Assembly (NCBI RefSeq): GCF_003935375.1
Contig: NZ_RHQM01000007.1
Coordinates: 124,001 to 188,000, forward strand
Source: Stutzerimonas xanthomarina
GTDB lineage: Bacteria > Pseudomonadota > Gammaproteobacteria > Pseudomonadales > Pseudomonadaceae
Direction: 5' to 3'
DNA: 64,000 nt
A program made the translations under genes and the position numbers. Numbering within the stretch: the stretch's first letter is position 1; the number at the start of each line of letters is the position of its first letter. Below are positions 39,000 to 47,311 of the stretch, one piece after another. The notes under the pieces were generated by a model that was not told where the DNA came from, ran no database searches, and saw nothing but the letters and a program-made list of their open reading frames with translations.

Positions 39000-39788
39000 A
39001 TGCACAAGGCACTGGATTACCGCGGCCGCTGCGTGGTCATCACCGGCGCCGCCGGGGGCATCGGCCGTGGCCTGGCGCAGAGTTTCGCCGCTGCCGGCGC
39101 CACTCTGGAGCTGCTCGATCGTGACGCCGAAGCCCTCGCCCGGCTCGCCGACGAACTCGCTGACGAGACGCCGCTGCACTGCACCGCACTGGACCTCGGT
39201 GATCGCCAGGCGGTGCAGCAGTACGCCGATGACCTCGCCTGCCGCGGCCTCAATGCCGATGTGCTGGTCAACAACGCCGGCGTCGAATACGCCACGCCGC
39301 TGGATGAGTGCAGCTTCGAGGCCGATCAGCGCTGGTCGGCCCTGCTGGAGAACAACGTCGGCTCCATGCAACGCCTGACCCGCGCGTTGCTGCCACGCCT
39401 GCGTGCCGGCGCCAGCGTGATCAACCAGGCCTCGATCTGGGGTCTGAAAGGCGTGCCGGGCTTTTCCGCCTATGTCGCCAGCAAGCACGCAGTGGTCGGC
39501 CTGACCCGCTCTCTGGCCTGGGAACTCGGGCCGCGGCGCATCCGGGTGAACGCGGTATGCCCCGGCTGGATCGCCACCGATGCGGCCATGCGCTCGCTGC
39601 AGCTGATGGCCGACGCCAACGGCCGCAGCGACAGCGCCGAACTGGCGACGATCCTCGCCAACCAGGCCATCCCGGAGCTGCTGACGCCTGCGGATCTGGG
39701 CGGCACCTTCCTGTTTCTCGGCTCGCCACTGGCCGCCGCCCTGACCGGCCAGGCGCTGTCGGTCAGCCACGGCGAGGTGATGCACTGA
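39000..39788 (+). CDS. Short-chain dehydrogenase/reductase 1 of the riboswitch-2 operon
   Basis: 262 residues. Classical SDR: TGAAGGIG at 15-22, NNAG near 90, catalytic Ser in NQASIWG, Tyr and Lys in YVASK near 158-162, and PGW after the active site. LLDRD after strand 2 (Asp at the end) points to NAD(H). It starts 1 bp after the hydroxylase stop and overlaps the next gene by one base. It probably oxidises the hydroxyl introduced by the preceding enzyme; the substrate is inferred only from context. Confidence 0.85.
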   Translation: MHKALDYRGRCVVITGAAGGIGRGLAQSFAAAGATLELLDRDAEALARLADELADETPLHCTALDLGDRQAVQQYADDLACRGLNADVLVNNAGVEYATPLDECSFEADQRWSALLENNVGSMQRLTRALLPRLRAGASVINQASIWGLKGVPGFSAYVASKHAVVGLTRSLAWELGPRRIRVNAVCPGWIATDAAMRSLQLMADANGRSDSAELATILANQAIPELLTPADLGGTFLFLGSPLAAALTGQALSVSHGEVMH

Positions 39789-40543
39789 TGGCTGCCATCC
39801 TTACCGGGCAGACCGCTCTGGTCACCGGCGCAGCGACCGGTATCGGCCGTGCCACCGCACTCGCGCTGGCCGCCGAAGGCGCGCGGGTCTGGATCAACCA
39901 TCGCGATCAACACGATTTGGCGGAACGAGTGGTCGAGCAGATCATCGCCAACGGCGGCTGCGCCTGGGCCATCGAGGCCGATGTCAGCGATCCGGCCGCA
40001 GTCGCGGCAATGTTCGAGACCATCGAGGCGCAGGGACCGCTGGATCTGCTGGTCAACAACGCCGGGGTGATCCTGGAAAAGCCCTTTCTCGAAACCAGCG
40101 AGGCGGACTGGGCAAGGGTGCTGGGCGTCGACCTCGCCGGCGTCTACCGCTGCTGTCGCCATGCGCTGGCACAGATGCAGCCGCGGCGCAGCGGCGCCAT
40201 CGTCAATGTCGCCTCGGACCTCGGCTTTCTCGGCCGCGAACAGTACACCGCCTACTGCACGGCCAAGGCCGGGGTGATCGGCCTGACCCGCTCGTTGGCG
40301 CGCGAATTCGCCGCCGATGGCATTCGCATCAATGGCGTCGCACCCGGCCCCATCGCCACGGCGATGGTCAGCCCGGAGCATATGAGCGACGAGTGGATGG
40401 CCAAGGAGCTGGCGATTCCCATGGCGCGCCTGGGTACGCCGGAGGAAGTCGCGGCGGCCATCGTCTTCCTGCTTTCGCCGCAGGCGAGCTATTTCACCGG
40501 ACAGATGCTCGGGCCGAACGGCGGCTCCTGGATGGGCGCATGA
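39788..40543 (+). CDS. Short-chain dehydrogenase/reductase 2 of the riboswitch-2 operon
   Basis: 251 residues. TGAATGIG near 14-21, NNAG near 89, catalytic Ser in NVASDLG, and Tyr/Lys in YCTAK. INHRDQHD after strand 2 carries an Arg, closer to NADP(H)-type SDRs such as FabG, so the two SDRs may use different cofactors. It is only distantly similar to the preceding SDR. The ATG overlaps the preceding stop (TGATG), and its own stop overlaps the EamA gene as ATGA. Confidence 0.85.
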   Translation: MAAILTGQTALVTGAATGIGRATALALAAEGARVWINHRDQHDLAERVVEQIIANGGCAWAIEADVSDPAAVAAMFETIEAQGPLDLLVNNAGVILEKPFLETSEADWARVLGVDLAGVYRCCRHALAQMQPRRSGAIVNVASDLGFLGREQYTAYCTAKAGVIGLTRSLAREFAADGIRINGVAPGPIATAMVSPEHMSDEWMAKELAIPMARLGTPEEVAAAIVFLLSPQASYFTGQMLGPNGGSWMGA

Positions 40544-41424
40544 ATAGCCTGATGCCTCAGGGCATGCTGATCGGCGGCGCCATCATGTGGGGGCTGGGCT
40601 GGCTGCCGCTGCAATTCTTCGCGGCCCGCGGCCTGGCCGGCATGCCGCTGGTGCTGCTGACCTATTCGCTGCTCAGCCTTCTGGCTGTGCCGGTGCTCTG
40701 GCGGCAGCGCCGGCAGTGGGCCAGCCAGTATCGCCAGGTGCTCACCATGGGCCTGTGCGGCGGTTGGGCCACCGCCGCCCTGGTCACCGCCCTGGCCGAA
40801 GGCAACGTGGTGCGGGTGATGCTGCTGTTCTACCTGGCGCCGGTGTGGGCGATGGTCGGCGGCTGGCTGCTGCTCGGCGAACGCCTCAGCGGCGCACGGC
40901 TGTTCGCCCTGGGGCTGGCGATGCTCGGCATCGGTATGACCCTCGGCATCACCGGCGAAGCCCTGGACGCGCCAGGCGCGAATGACTGGCTGGCGCTATC
41001 CGCCGGCCTCGCCTTCAGCCTCAACAACCTCGCCACCCGCGCCGCCGACCAGGTGCCGCTGGCGAGCAAGGCGCTGGTCAGTTTCATCGGTAGCGCCATG
41101 CTCGGCGGACTGTTCTGCCTACTGTTTCGTCAGTCGATACCACCGCTGGATCTGACCCTGACCTGGCAGATCAGCCTGCTCGCCCTCGGCTGGCTGGTCA
41201 GCATGGCCGCCGTGCAGTACGGCCTCACTCATCTTGAGGCCGGCCGCGCCGCGGTGCTGGTGGTGTTCGAGCTGATCGCCGCGGTGTTGTCTTCGGCCTG
41301 GTTCGGCAACCACGCCATCGGCCCGAACGAATGGCTCGGCGCCGCCCTGATCACCACCGCCGCGCTGATCGCCGGCTGGCCCGAACGTCCCCTTCCCATT
41401 GCGACAAGGAGCAGCTGCGCATGA
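40540..41424 (+). CDS. EamA/DMT-family transporter
   Basis: 294 residues with ten predicted helices in two EamA repeats (about 1-135 and 150-285), for example MLIGGAIMWGLGWLPLQFFA and AAVLVVFELIAAVLSSAW. DMT carriers export small metabolites and amino acids. In this operon it could remove a toxic intermediate or excess guanidine, as SMR-type DMT proteins do in other guanidine regulons, although this is a ten-helix EamA protein, not a four-helix Gdx. It overlaps both neighbours by 4 bp. Confidence 0.88.
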   Translation: MNSLMPQGMLIGGAIMWGLGWLPLQFFAARGLAGMPLVLLTYSLLSLLAVPVLWRQRRQWASQYRQVLTMGLCGGWATAALVTALAEGNVVRVMLLFYLAPVWAMVGGWLLLGERLSGARLFALGLAMLGIGMTLGITGEALDAPGANDWLALSAGLAFSLNNLATRAADQVPLASKALVSFIGSAMLGGLFCLLFRQSIPPLDLTLTWQISLLALGWLVSMAAVQYGLTHLEAGRAAVLVVFELIAAVLSSAWFGNHAIGPNEWLGAALITTAALIAGWPERPLPIATRSSCA

Positions 41425-42182
41425 GCGTGCACATGGATCAACTGAGCTGGGTCGATTACGAACGCCGCGTGCGCGAGGGCACCGTGGTCTTCCTGCCCTG
41501 CGGCGCCACCGAGCAGCATGGCCCGCACCTGCCGTTGGGCACCGACGCGCTGCTGGCCAGCGCCATCAGCGCCGAGGTGGCGGCGCGGGTCGGCGGGCTG
41601 GTCGCCCCTGCGCTGTCCTATGGCTACAAGTCGCAACCCAAATGCGGCGGCGGCCAGCACTTCTGCGGCACCACCAGCCTGGATGGCGCGACCTTGAGCG
41701 CCCTGGTGCGCGACGCGGTGCGTGAGTTCCATCGCCACGGTGTGCGCCGCCTGGTGCTGGTGCTCGGGCATTACGAGAACCAGTGGTTCGTCGCCGAGGG
41801 CATCCAGCTGGCGCTGCGCGACCTCGGGCCGGACGCCGGGCTGGAGGTAATGCGCCTGGAGCACTGGGATTTCTGCCACGAGCAGACCCTGACCGACATC
41901 TTCCCGGAAGGCTTCCCCGGTTTCGCGCTGGAGCATGCCGCGGTGATCGAGACCTCGCTGATGCTGCATTTCCATCCGCAACTGGTCGCGCTGGAGAAGA
42001 TTCCCGACGACGCCCCGGCCGACTTTCCGCCCTACGACATGTACCCCACCCGTACCGAATGGGTGCCGCCCTCCGGGGTGCTGTCCTCGGCCAGAGGCTC
42101 CAGCGCGGCGAAAGGCCAGCGGCTGGCCCACGACATCGTCGAAGGCATCGCCGCCGCGGTGTGCAAGGAGTTTGCGCTGTGA
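41421..42182 (+). CDS. Creatininase-family amidohydrolase (close to true creatininase)
   Basis: 253 residues. The residues I align to the binuclear metal site of P. putida creatininase are all kept: Glu31, His33, Asp42, His117 and Glu119. Also kept are YGYKSQ-K-GGG-HF-GTTSLDGATL (68-92) and GHYEN (116-120), which are specific to real creatininases rather than the wider family. His172 (EH) is kept and one active-site Trp is present (Trp149). The position of the mobile-loop Trp174 is Phe168 here (alignment from memory). The reaction would be ring opening of creatinine to creatine or of a similar cyclic guanidine. No creatinase is encoded in the window. Confidence 0.85.
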   Translation: MSVHMDQLSWVDYERRVREGTVVFLPCGATEQHGPHLPLGTDALLASAISAEVAARVGGLVAPALSYGYKSQPKCGGGQHFCGTTSLDGATLSALVRDAVREFHRHGVRRLVLVLGHYENQWFVAEGIQLALRDLGPDAGLEVMRLEHWDFCHEQTLTDIFPEGFPGFALEHAAVIETSLMLHFHPQLVALEKIPDDAPADFPPYDMYPTRTEWVPPSGVLSSARGSSAAKGQRLAHDIVEGIAAAVCKEFAL

Positions 42183-42838
42183 GCCTGACGACGCATCCGC
42201 TGCTCCTCGAGCACACGGCGCTGCTGGTGATCGACATGCAGCGCGACTTCTGCGCGCTGGGTGGATACGCCGACCAGGCCGGCATGGACGTTAGCCGCCT
42301 GCGCGCACCGATCGCGGCGATCCAGGCGCTGCTGGATTGCGCGCGCGGCGTGGGCATGCTGGTGGTGCACACCCGTGAAGGCCATCGACCGGATCTTTCC
42401 GACCTGCCCGAGCCCAAACGCCGCCGCGCCCAGGCCACCGGCGCTGCCATCGGCAGCCCTGGCCCCCTCGGCCGCCTGCTGGTGCGCGGCGAATTCGGCC
42501 ATGACCTGATCGACGAGCTGCAACCGCGCGCCGGCGAGCCGGTGATCGACAAGCCGGGCTACAGCGCCTTCGCCCATACCGATCTCGAACTGATCCTGCG
42601 CCGCCGCGGCATCGAGCGGCTGATCCTGACCGGCGTGACCACCGAGGTCTGCGTGGCCTCGACGCTGCGCCAGGCCATCGACCTTGGCTTCGACTGCCTG
42701 ACAGTCCGCGACGCCTGCGCCTCGGCCGACCCGCAACTGCATGCGGCTGCGCTGGCGATGATCGAGGTGGAAGGCGGCCTGTTCGGCAGCGTGATCGACA
42801 GCGCCAGCCTGCTCCGGCGTCTGGAGCGTGCCGCATGA
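42179..42838 (+). CDS. Isochorismatase-like amidohydrolase resembling biuret/guanylurea hydrolase
   Basis: 219 residues from a GTG at 42179 (GTGA overlap with creatininase; AAGGAG 10 nt upstream). The cysteine-hydrolase triad is Asp19, Lys125 and Cys158 (TGVTTEVCVA). The spacing equals that of the biuret hydrolase triad (36/142/175), and blocks HTREGHRPDL, GRLLVRGE and VIDKPG are shared with it as I remember the sequence. Biuret hydrolase gives allophanate; the related guanylurea hydrolase gives carboxyguanidine/guanidine. Either product would feed the enzymes of the riboswitch-1 operon. RutB-type ureidoacrylate hydrolase is a less likely alternative. Confidence 0.82.
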   Translation: MSLTTHPLLLEHTALLVIDMQRDFCALGGYADQAGMDVSRLRAPIAAIQALLDCARGVGMLVVHTREGHRPDLSDLPEPKRRRAQATGAAIGSPGPLGRLLVRGEFGHDLIDELQPRAGEPVIDKPGYSAFAHTDLELILRRRGIERLILTGVTTEVCVASTLRQAIDLGFDCLTVRDACASADPQLHAAALAMIEVEGGLFGSVIDSASLLRRLERAA

Positions 42839-43617
42839 CCGATGTGCAGAAGCTCTGGCCGCTGCTGACTGCCACGCATCGCTACGACAAGTCGATTTCC
42901 ACCCGCAATCGCGGCCAGGGCACGCTGATCGACGCGCCGATCCTCGCCTTCCTAATCGAAACCCGACAGGGTCGCGTGCTGTTCGACGTCGGCTGCGACT
43001 ACGCCAAGCTCAGCGATCCGCAGCTGCGTGCGCGCTGGTTCGATCCGGTGGAGTTTCCCATGGGGCCGCCCGAGATGACCGAGGAGCAGCGTCTGCCCGC
43101 CCATCTGGACCGACACGGGCTGTCCCCCGCCGATATTGATCTCGTGTTCCTCAGTCATCTGCATTTCGATCACGCCGGTGGCCTGTGCGAACTGTGCGGC
43201 TGCGACGTGCATGTGCACGAAGCGGAACTCGCCGCCGCCCGCGCCCAGGCGGACGATGCCTATTTCGCCGATGACTTTGCCGGCGAACATCGCTGGACGC
43301 CGCAGCGCGACGAGTACGAGCTGCTGCCCGGACTGCGCGCGATCAATACCCCTGGGCACACCGCCGGCCACATGTCGCTGCTTATCGAATTGCCGCACGG
43401 CAAGCCGGTGATTCTCGCCGGGGACGCTGCGGACCTGAGCGAGAACCTGGTCGACGAAGTCGCGCCCGGCCTCTGCTGGCAGGACCGCGAAGACCTGGCG
43501 TTGGCCAGCATCCGCAAGCTCAAGGCCACCGCTGCCGAAACCGACGCCGCAATCTGGCCGAATCACGACATGGCCTTCTGGCGCACCCTCAAACGCTTTC
43601 CGGAGTACCACGCATGA
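42835..43617 (+). CDS. Metallo-beta-lactamase-fold hydrolase (AHL-lactonase type)
   Basis: 260 residues with a complete binuclear zinc site: His108, His110, Asp112, His113 (SHLHFDHAGG), His175 (GHTAGH), Asp197 (AGDAAD) and His244 (WPNHD). Overall layout resembles AttM/AiiB-type N-acyl-homoserine lactonases. In this operon a lactone, cyclic imide or similar ring is a more sensible substrate than a quorum signal, but quorum quenching cannot be excluded. 4-bp overlaps on both sides. Confidence 0.8.
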   Translation: MTDVQKLWPLLTATHRYDKSISTRNRGQGTLIDAPILAFLIETRQGRVLFDVGCDYAKLSDPQLRARWFDPVEFPMGPPEMTEEQRLPAHLDRHGLSPADIDLVFLSHLHFDHAGGLCELCGCDVHVHEAELAAARAQADDAYFADDFAGEHRWTPQRDEYELLPGLRAINTPGHTAGHMSLLIELPHGKPVILAGDAADLSENLVDEVAPGLCWQDREDLALASIRKLKATAAETDAAIWPNHDMAFWRTLKRFPEYHA

Positions 43618-44423
43618 AGAGCGTTCCCGATGCCTATCTTGGCGTGTGGCGCCGGCGCCTGCTGACCACCACGGCCGGCTTGCGTGACGAAACCAGCGAG
43701 GTGTACTGGCTGCAAACCGCCAGCCTGCACGCCGACCTGCGCCTGCCGCGGCCGCAAGCGCTGCCGCCAGCCGCCTCGCTGGAAACCTGCAGCCATGCCC
43801 AGCAGCTGGCCCTGAGCGAGCAGGCTGGCTTCGCCGGCGTCACCGAGGTCAACGGCGATATCTGCCAGTGGCATCGGCTGATCGACTTCCAGCCGCCGGG
43901 CGGACCTGCGGATATCGGCTTGATGCACTTCGAGACCCCGGAGCGGCTGCTGGAAGACGGGCTGGACGGCAGCTATCACGAAATCTGGCAGCGCCTGCCG
44001 GAGTCGCAGGGGCGCAACTGGGGCATCTGGCTGCGCGCGGCGGAGCAGCCAGCCCGGCAGGCCTGTCTGCTGGTAGCGGGCGACTACTTCCTGTTCGCTG
44101 CCGAGCGGCCGATTCTGCTGCCGGCCAGCACAGGATATCTGCGTGACCAACTGGCCGCCGTCAGCCCCGCCCTGCGGCCACAGTTGCTGGCCTGTGAGCT
44201 GTCGTTCGGTCGCCATCGCAACGGCGCAACACCCTGGCAGATCACCCATTCGACGCTGCCCGGCCGCGTCGGCGACGCCCTGTTGTCGAGCTACTGGAAC
44301 TTCGCCGACCCCGCCAGCCTGCCCGCCGCGGACCTTGCCGCCCTCGGTCGCTATCCGGCGGCCGGCGGCTGGCAACGCGTCGAACTGGATGTGCCCACCG
44401 TTTCACAGGAGGTTCCCGCATGA
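43614..44423 (+). CDS. Unrecognised protein with two lipocalin-like halves
   Basis: 269 residues, no signal peptide or membrane segment. I cannot assign a family firmly. It begins YLGVWRRRLLTTTAGLRDETSEVYWLQT and has SLHADLRLP, a pattern that recalls HRI1-type two-domain lipocalin-like proteins. A second similar block (GSYHEIWQRLPESQGRNWGIWLR) is near 120-145. Tryptophan-rich beta strands suggest small-ligand binding. It is locked into the operon by 4-bp overlaps with the lactonase-like gene and the permease, so a role in the same pathway is likely. Confidence 0.6.
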   Translation: MKSVPDAYLGVWRRRLLTTTAGLRDETSEVYWLQTASLHADLRLPRPQALPPAASLETCSHAQQLALSEQAGFAGVTEVNGDICQWHRLIDFQPPGGPADIGLMHFETPERLLEDGLDGSYHEIWQRLPESQGRNWGIWLRAAEQPARQACLLVAGDYFLFAAERPILLPASTGYLRDQLAAVSPALRPQLLACELSFGRHRNGATPWQITHSTLPGRVGDALLSSYWNFADPASLPAADLAALGRYPAAGGWQRVELDVPTVSQEVPA

Positions 44424-45298
44424 CAGCGCAGATCAGCATCCCCTCCGCTGCCACCGCCGCGCAGCAGCGACATACGGCAACACCGGCCGCACCGGCCGAA
44501 CAGGTGGTGCGCAAGAGCAGTTTCTGGCGCATTCGCGGCGAGATATCCCGGCGCAGCGCCTGGCTGCTCACCGGCGCCGGGCTGAGCCTGCCCTTCATCA
44601 TCTGGTGGCTGTGGACCGCGCTTGGCCTCGCCGACCCGATGTTCATGCCCAGCCCCGGCGCAGTGCTCGAACGCATCGGTCGCTGGTGGACCAGCGAGGG
44701 GCTGCTGGGGGACATCGGCATCAGCGTCTGGCGGGTCATGGCGGGCTTCGGCGCCTCGGCGCTGATCGCCCTGCCGCTGGGGCTGTACATCGGCACCTAC
44801 CGGCCGGTGCAGGCCTTTCTCGAACCGCTCACCGATTTCATCCGCTACATGCCCGCAGTGGCCTTCATTCCGCTGGTGATGCTTTGGGTCGGCATCGACG
44901 AAGGCTCCAAGGTGCTGATCATCTTCATCGGCACCTTTTTCCAGATGGTGCTGATGGTCGCCGAGGATGTGCGCCGCGTGCCCATGGCGCAGATCGAGGC
45001 GGCACAGACCATGGGGGCCAACCGCAGCGAGATCGTCAAGTTGGTGATCCTGCCGTCGGCCAAACCGGCGCTGCTCGACACCCTGCGCATCACCTGCGGC
45101 TGGGCCTGGACCTACCTGGTAGTAGCCGAACTGGTTGCGGCCAACTCCGGCCTCGGCTACGCCATCCTTAAGGCGCAGCGGTACATGCACACCGACAAGA
45201 TCTTCGCCGGCATCCTGCTGATCGGTCTGATCGGCCTGCTCACCGACCAGGCCTTCCGCTGGTTGCACCGCCGCGCCTTTCCCTGGATGAGGAAATGA
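44420..45298 (+). CDS. ABC transporter permease of the riboswitch-2 operon (NitT/TauT type)
   Basis: 292 residues. A polar N-terminus of about 45 is followed by six helices: about 50-70, 100-122, 128-150, 155-175, 215-235 and 250-270. The coupling loop is IEAAQTMGANRSEIVKLVILPSAKPALLDTLRI (Glu-Ala-Ala and Gly conserved) near 192-224, and GWAWTYLVVAELVAA is typical of SsuC/TauC relatives. It should pair with the ATPase behind it and the binding protein at 36930. Confidence 0.9.
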   Translation: MTAQISIPSAATAAQQRHTATPAAPAEQVVRKSSFWRIRGEISRRSAWLLTGAGLSLPFIIWWLWTALGLADPMFMPSPGAVLERIGRWWTSEGLLGDIGISVWRVMAGFGASALIALPLGLYIGTYRPVQAFLEPLTDFIRYMPAVAFIPLVMLWVGIDEGSKVLIIFIGTFFQMVLMVAEDVRRVPMAQIEAAQTMGANRSEIVKLVILPSAKPALLDTLRITCGWAWTYLVVAELVAANSGLGYAILKAQRYMHTDKIFAGILLIGLIGLLTDQAFRWLHRRAFPWMRK

Positions 45299-46140
45299 CC
45301 ATGTCCGATGCCAAGATTCATGTCCGTCAGGTCGGCAAGACCTTCGTCAGCGAGCGCCGTGAGGTGCAGGCGCTGCAGTCGATCGACCTGGATATCCAGC
45401 CCAACGAGTTCATCACCTTCGTCGGCGCCTCGGGCTGCGGCAAATCCACCCTGCTGCGCATCATCGCCGGGCTGGAAACGCTGAGCCGCGGCGAGATCCT
45501 GCTCGACGGCAAGCCCATCGATGGTCCTGGCGTCGACCGCGCCATGGTCTTCCAGCACTACAGTCTCTACCCCTGGCTGACGGTGATGCAGAACATCAAG
45601 TTCTGCCGGCAGCTCAAGGTGATCGGCGACACCGTGCGCCACGACGGTGACGTGGAGTCGGCCGCAGGCCGCGCCGACGCCCTGCTCAACCTGATGGGCC
45701 TGACGCGCTTCGCCGATGCCTATCCCAGCCAGCTCTCCGGCGGGATGCAGCAGCGCGTCGCCATTGCCCGCGCCTTGCTGCCCAAGCCCGCGACGCTGCT
45801 GATGGACGAGCCGTTCGGTGCGCTGGATGCGCAGACGCGTGAGGTCATGCACGACCTCATCCGCCATGTGCACAGGCTGGAAAAGAGCACCATCCTGTTC
45901 GTCACCCACGATGTCGAAGAAGCCATCTATCTGGGCAGCCGCATCGTGCTGATGGCGCCGAGGCCCGGGCGCATCGACTCCATCTACGAGGTGCCGCTGC
46001 CGGGCCAGCGACATCAGGACATGAAGCTCGCGCCCGAATTCACCGAGCTCAAGCGCGAAATCCTCGCCCGCATCCGCGAGACGTCCGGCATGCAGACCGA
46101 CCTCGAGCAACTGGCCAAACTCAGCGCCGTGGCCGGCTGA
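45295..46140 (+). CDS. ABC transporter ATP-binding protein of the riboswitch-2 operon
   Basis: 281 residues. Walker A is GASGCGKST near 43-51, the Q-loop FQHYSLYPWLTVMQN, the signature LSGGMQQRVAIARAL, Walker B TLLMDEPFGALD and the H-loop FVTHDVEEA. TauB/SsuB type. It overlaps the permease by ATGA; an ATG two codons later is also possible. It is the last gene of the operon, with a converging alpha/beta hydrolase gene 3 bp beyond. Confidence 0.92.
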   Translation: MTMSDAKIHVRQVGKTFVSERREVQALQSIDLDIQPNEFITFVGASGCGKSTLLRIIAGLETLSRGEILLDGKPIDGPGVDRAMVFQHYSLYPWLTVMQNIKFCRQLKVIGDTVRHDGDVESAAGRADALLNLMGLTRFADAYPSQLSGGMQQRVAIARALLPKPATLLMDEPFGALDAQTREVMHDLIRHVHRLEKSTILFVTHDVEEAIYLGSRIVLMAPRPGRIDSIYEVPLPGQRHQDMKLAPEFTELKREILARIRETSGMQTDLEQLAKLSAVAG

Positions 46141-46143
46141 AGG

Positions 46144-47166
46144 CTAGCGGCCGAGCAACTCGGCCATTGCCGCGAACACCTGCTGCATGGCCGGCGCGCT
46201 GCGGCCCGGCCCACCGGCGCAATGGCCCCAGGCCGATTCGAGCACCCGCAGCTCGGCACCCGGGATCAGCGCGGCCTCGTGCCGCGCGTCCTCGACGGTG
46301 AAATACAGATCGCTGCTGCCGGGCATGAGGATGGCTCGAGCGCGGATGCGACCCAGCGCTTCGGCCAGCGAGCCGGCAGCGAAACTGCGGGCCGGGTCGG
46401 CCGATTGCCAGGTATGCAGCACGCAGAGCAGGTCGTTGGCGTCCTGCTCCAGATGATCGTGTTCCCAGTAGTCGAGCAGCGCCTCAAGGCTCTCGAAGCC
46501 CAGCTCGCGCCACAGCTCATGACGATAGAACGCCTGGGAATAGGCCCAGCCGGCATAGGCACGGCCGAACGCGCGCAGCCCCCGTTCCGGCGGCACGCTG
46601 TAGCGCCCACCCAGCCAGGCGGCGTCGGCGCACAGCGCCGCCTTCACCCCTTCGAGAAACACCCGATTGTGCGGCCAACAGCGCGCCGTGCAGCAGAACG
46701 GCAGGATGGCGCGAATCCGCTCGGGGTAGGCCATCGCCCAGTACAACGTCTGCATGCCGCCCATGGACCAGCCCGTCACCAGGGCGAGCTGCCAGTCGTC
46801 ACCGAACAGCCGGTCGAGCAATGCTTTCTGTGCGTGCACATTGTCCAGCAGGCTCACCTGCGGAAAGCCGGCGCCCTCCTGCCCCGGCGCCGCATTGCTC
46901 GGCGAAGTCGACCAGCCTGCGCCGAACAGGTTGGTCAGCACCACGCAGTAATCACCGCCTGCCAGTGGCCCCTCCGCACCAAGCAGGGGCAGGCTGCCCC
47001 AATGTGTGCCGCCGTAGTAGCTGGGAATCAGCACCAGGTTGTCTCGCGCCCGGTTCGGCGTGCCTATTGCCTGATAGCAAATGCGTGCATTGCGCAATCG
47101 CTCGCCGCTTTCCAGGCTCATTTCGCCCAGCGCGTGAAGCTTCTTTTCCCTTTTTATTTCAAGCAT
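46144..47166 (-). CDS. Alpha/beta hydrolase related to homoserine O-acetyltransferase
   Basis: 340 residues from the ATG at 47166 (GGGAG 8 nt upstream; an earlier start at 47286 would run through the divergent promoter). The MetX-like fold shows [27 protein letters not shown], nucleophile Ser in [13 protein letters not shown] and the terminal His in [10 protein letters not shown]. True MetX is normally beside metW and keeps stricter motifs, so this is better seen as a hydrolase or acyltransferase of the same group. It is divergent from the glutamine synthetase homologue and convergent with the riboswitch-2 operon, so it may belong to the same metabolism. Confidence 0.75.
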   Translation of the reverse strand: MLEIKREKKLHALGEMSLESGERLRNARICYQAIGTPNRARDNLVLIPSYYGGTHWGSLPLLGAEGPLAGGDYCVVLTNLFGAGWSTSPSNAAPGQEGAGFPQVSLLDNVHAQKALLDRLFGDDWQLALVTGWSMGGMQTLYWAMAYPERIRAILPFCCTARCWPHNRVFLEGVKAALCADAAWLGGRYSVPPERGLRAFGRAYAGWAYSQAFYRHELWRELGFESLEALLDYWEHDHLEQDANDLLCVLHTWQSADPARSFAAGSLAEALGRIRARAILMPGSSDLYFTVEDARHEAALIPGAELRVLESAWGHCAGGPGRSAPAMQQVFAAMAELLGR

Positions 47167-47225
47167 CTGCATGACTCCCACATCGGCGAAACGGGCAAGC
47201 ATTGGCACCAGACGTAGCCCGTTTC

Positions 47226-47245
47226 TATACACGCTGGCATGTATA
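47226..47245. promoter_or_regulatory. Inverted repeat TATACA-N8-TGTATA in the divergent promoter region
   Basis: TATACA and TGTATA are exact inverted arms with an 8-bp spacer, lying between the divergent hydrolase and glutamine-synthetase-like genes. It is a candidate operator, for example for the TetR protein encoded at 49876. A sigma-54-like CTGGCA...TTGGA overlaps it (47234-47250) but has G in place of the key -12 C. Confidence 0.45.
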
Positions 47246-47311
47246 TTGGATGAAGGAATCGTGCCAGCGGTGCCAAGCGCCGCCATTCATGACTCCAAGG
47301 AGCGCAAGCAG

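Noticed and set aside
40540..41424. EamA protein as a Gdx/SugE guanidine exporter
   Set aside because: Gdx proteins are four-helix SMR proteins of about 105 residues; this is a ten-helix, 294-residue carrier.
46144..47166. Annotation of the alpha/beta hydrolase as methionine-pathway MetX
   Set aside because: No metW next to it, motifs only partly conserved and the context is a catabolic cluster; the general MetX-like hydrolase call is safer.
47234..47250. CTGGCATGTATATTGGA as a sigma-54 promoter for the glutamine-synthetase-like gene
   Set aside because: Spacing is right but the nearly invariant C of the -12 GC is G; kept only as a note under the overlapping palindrome.
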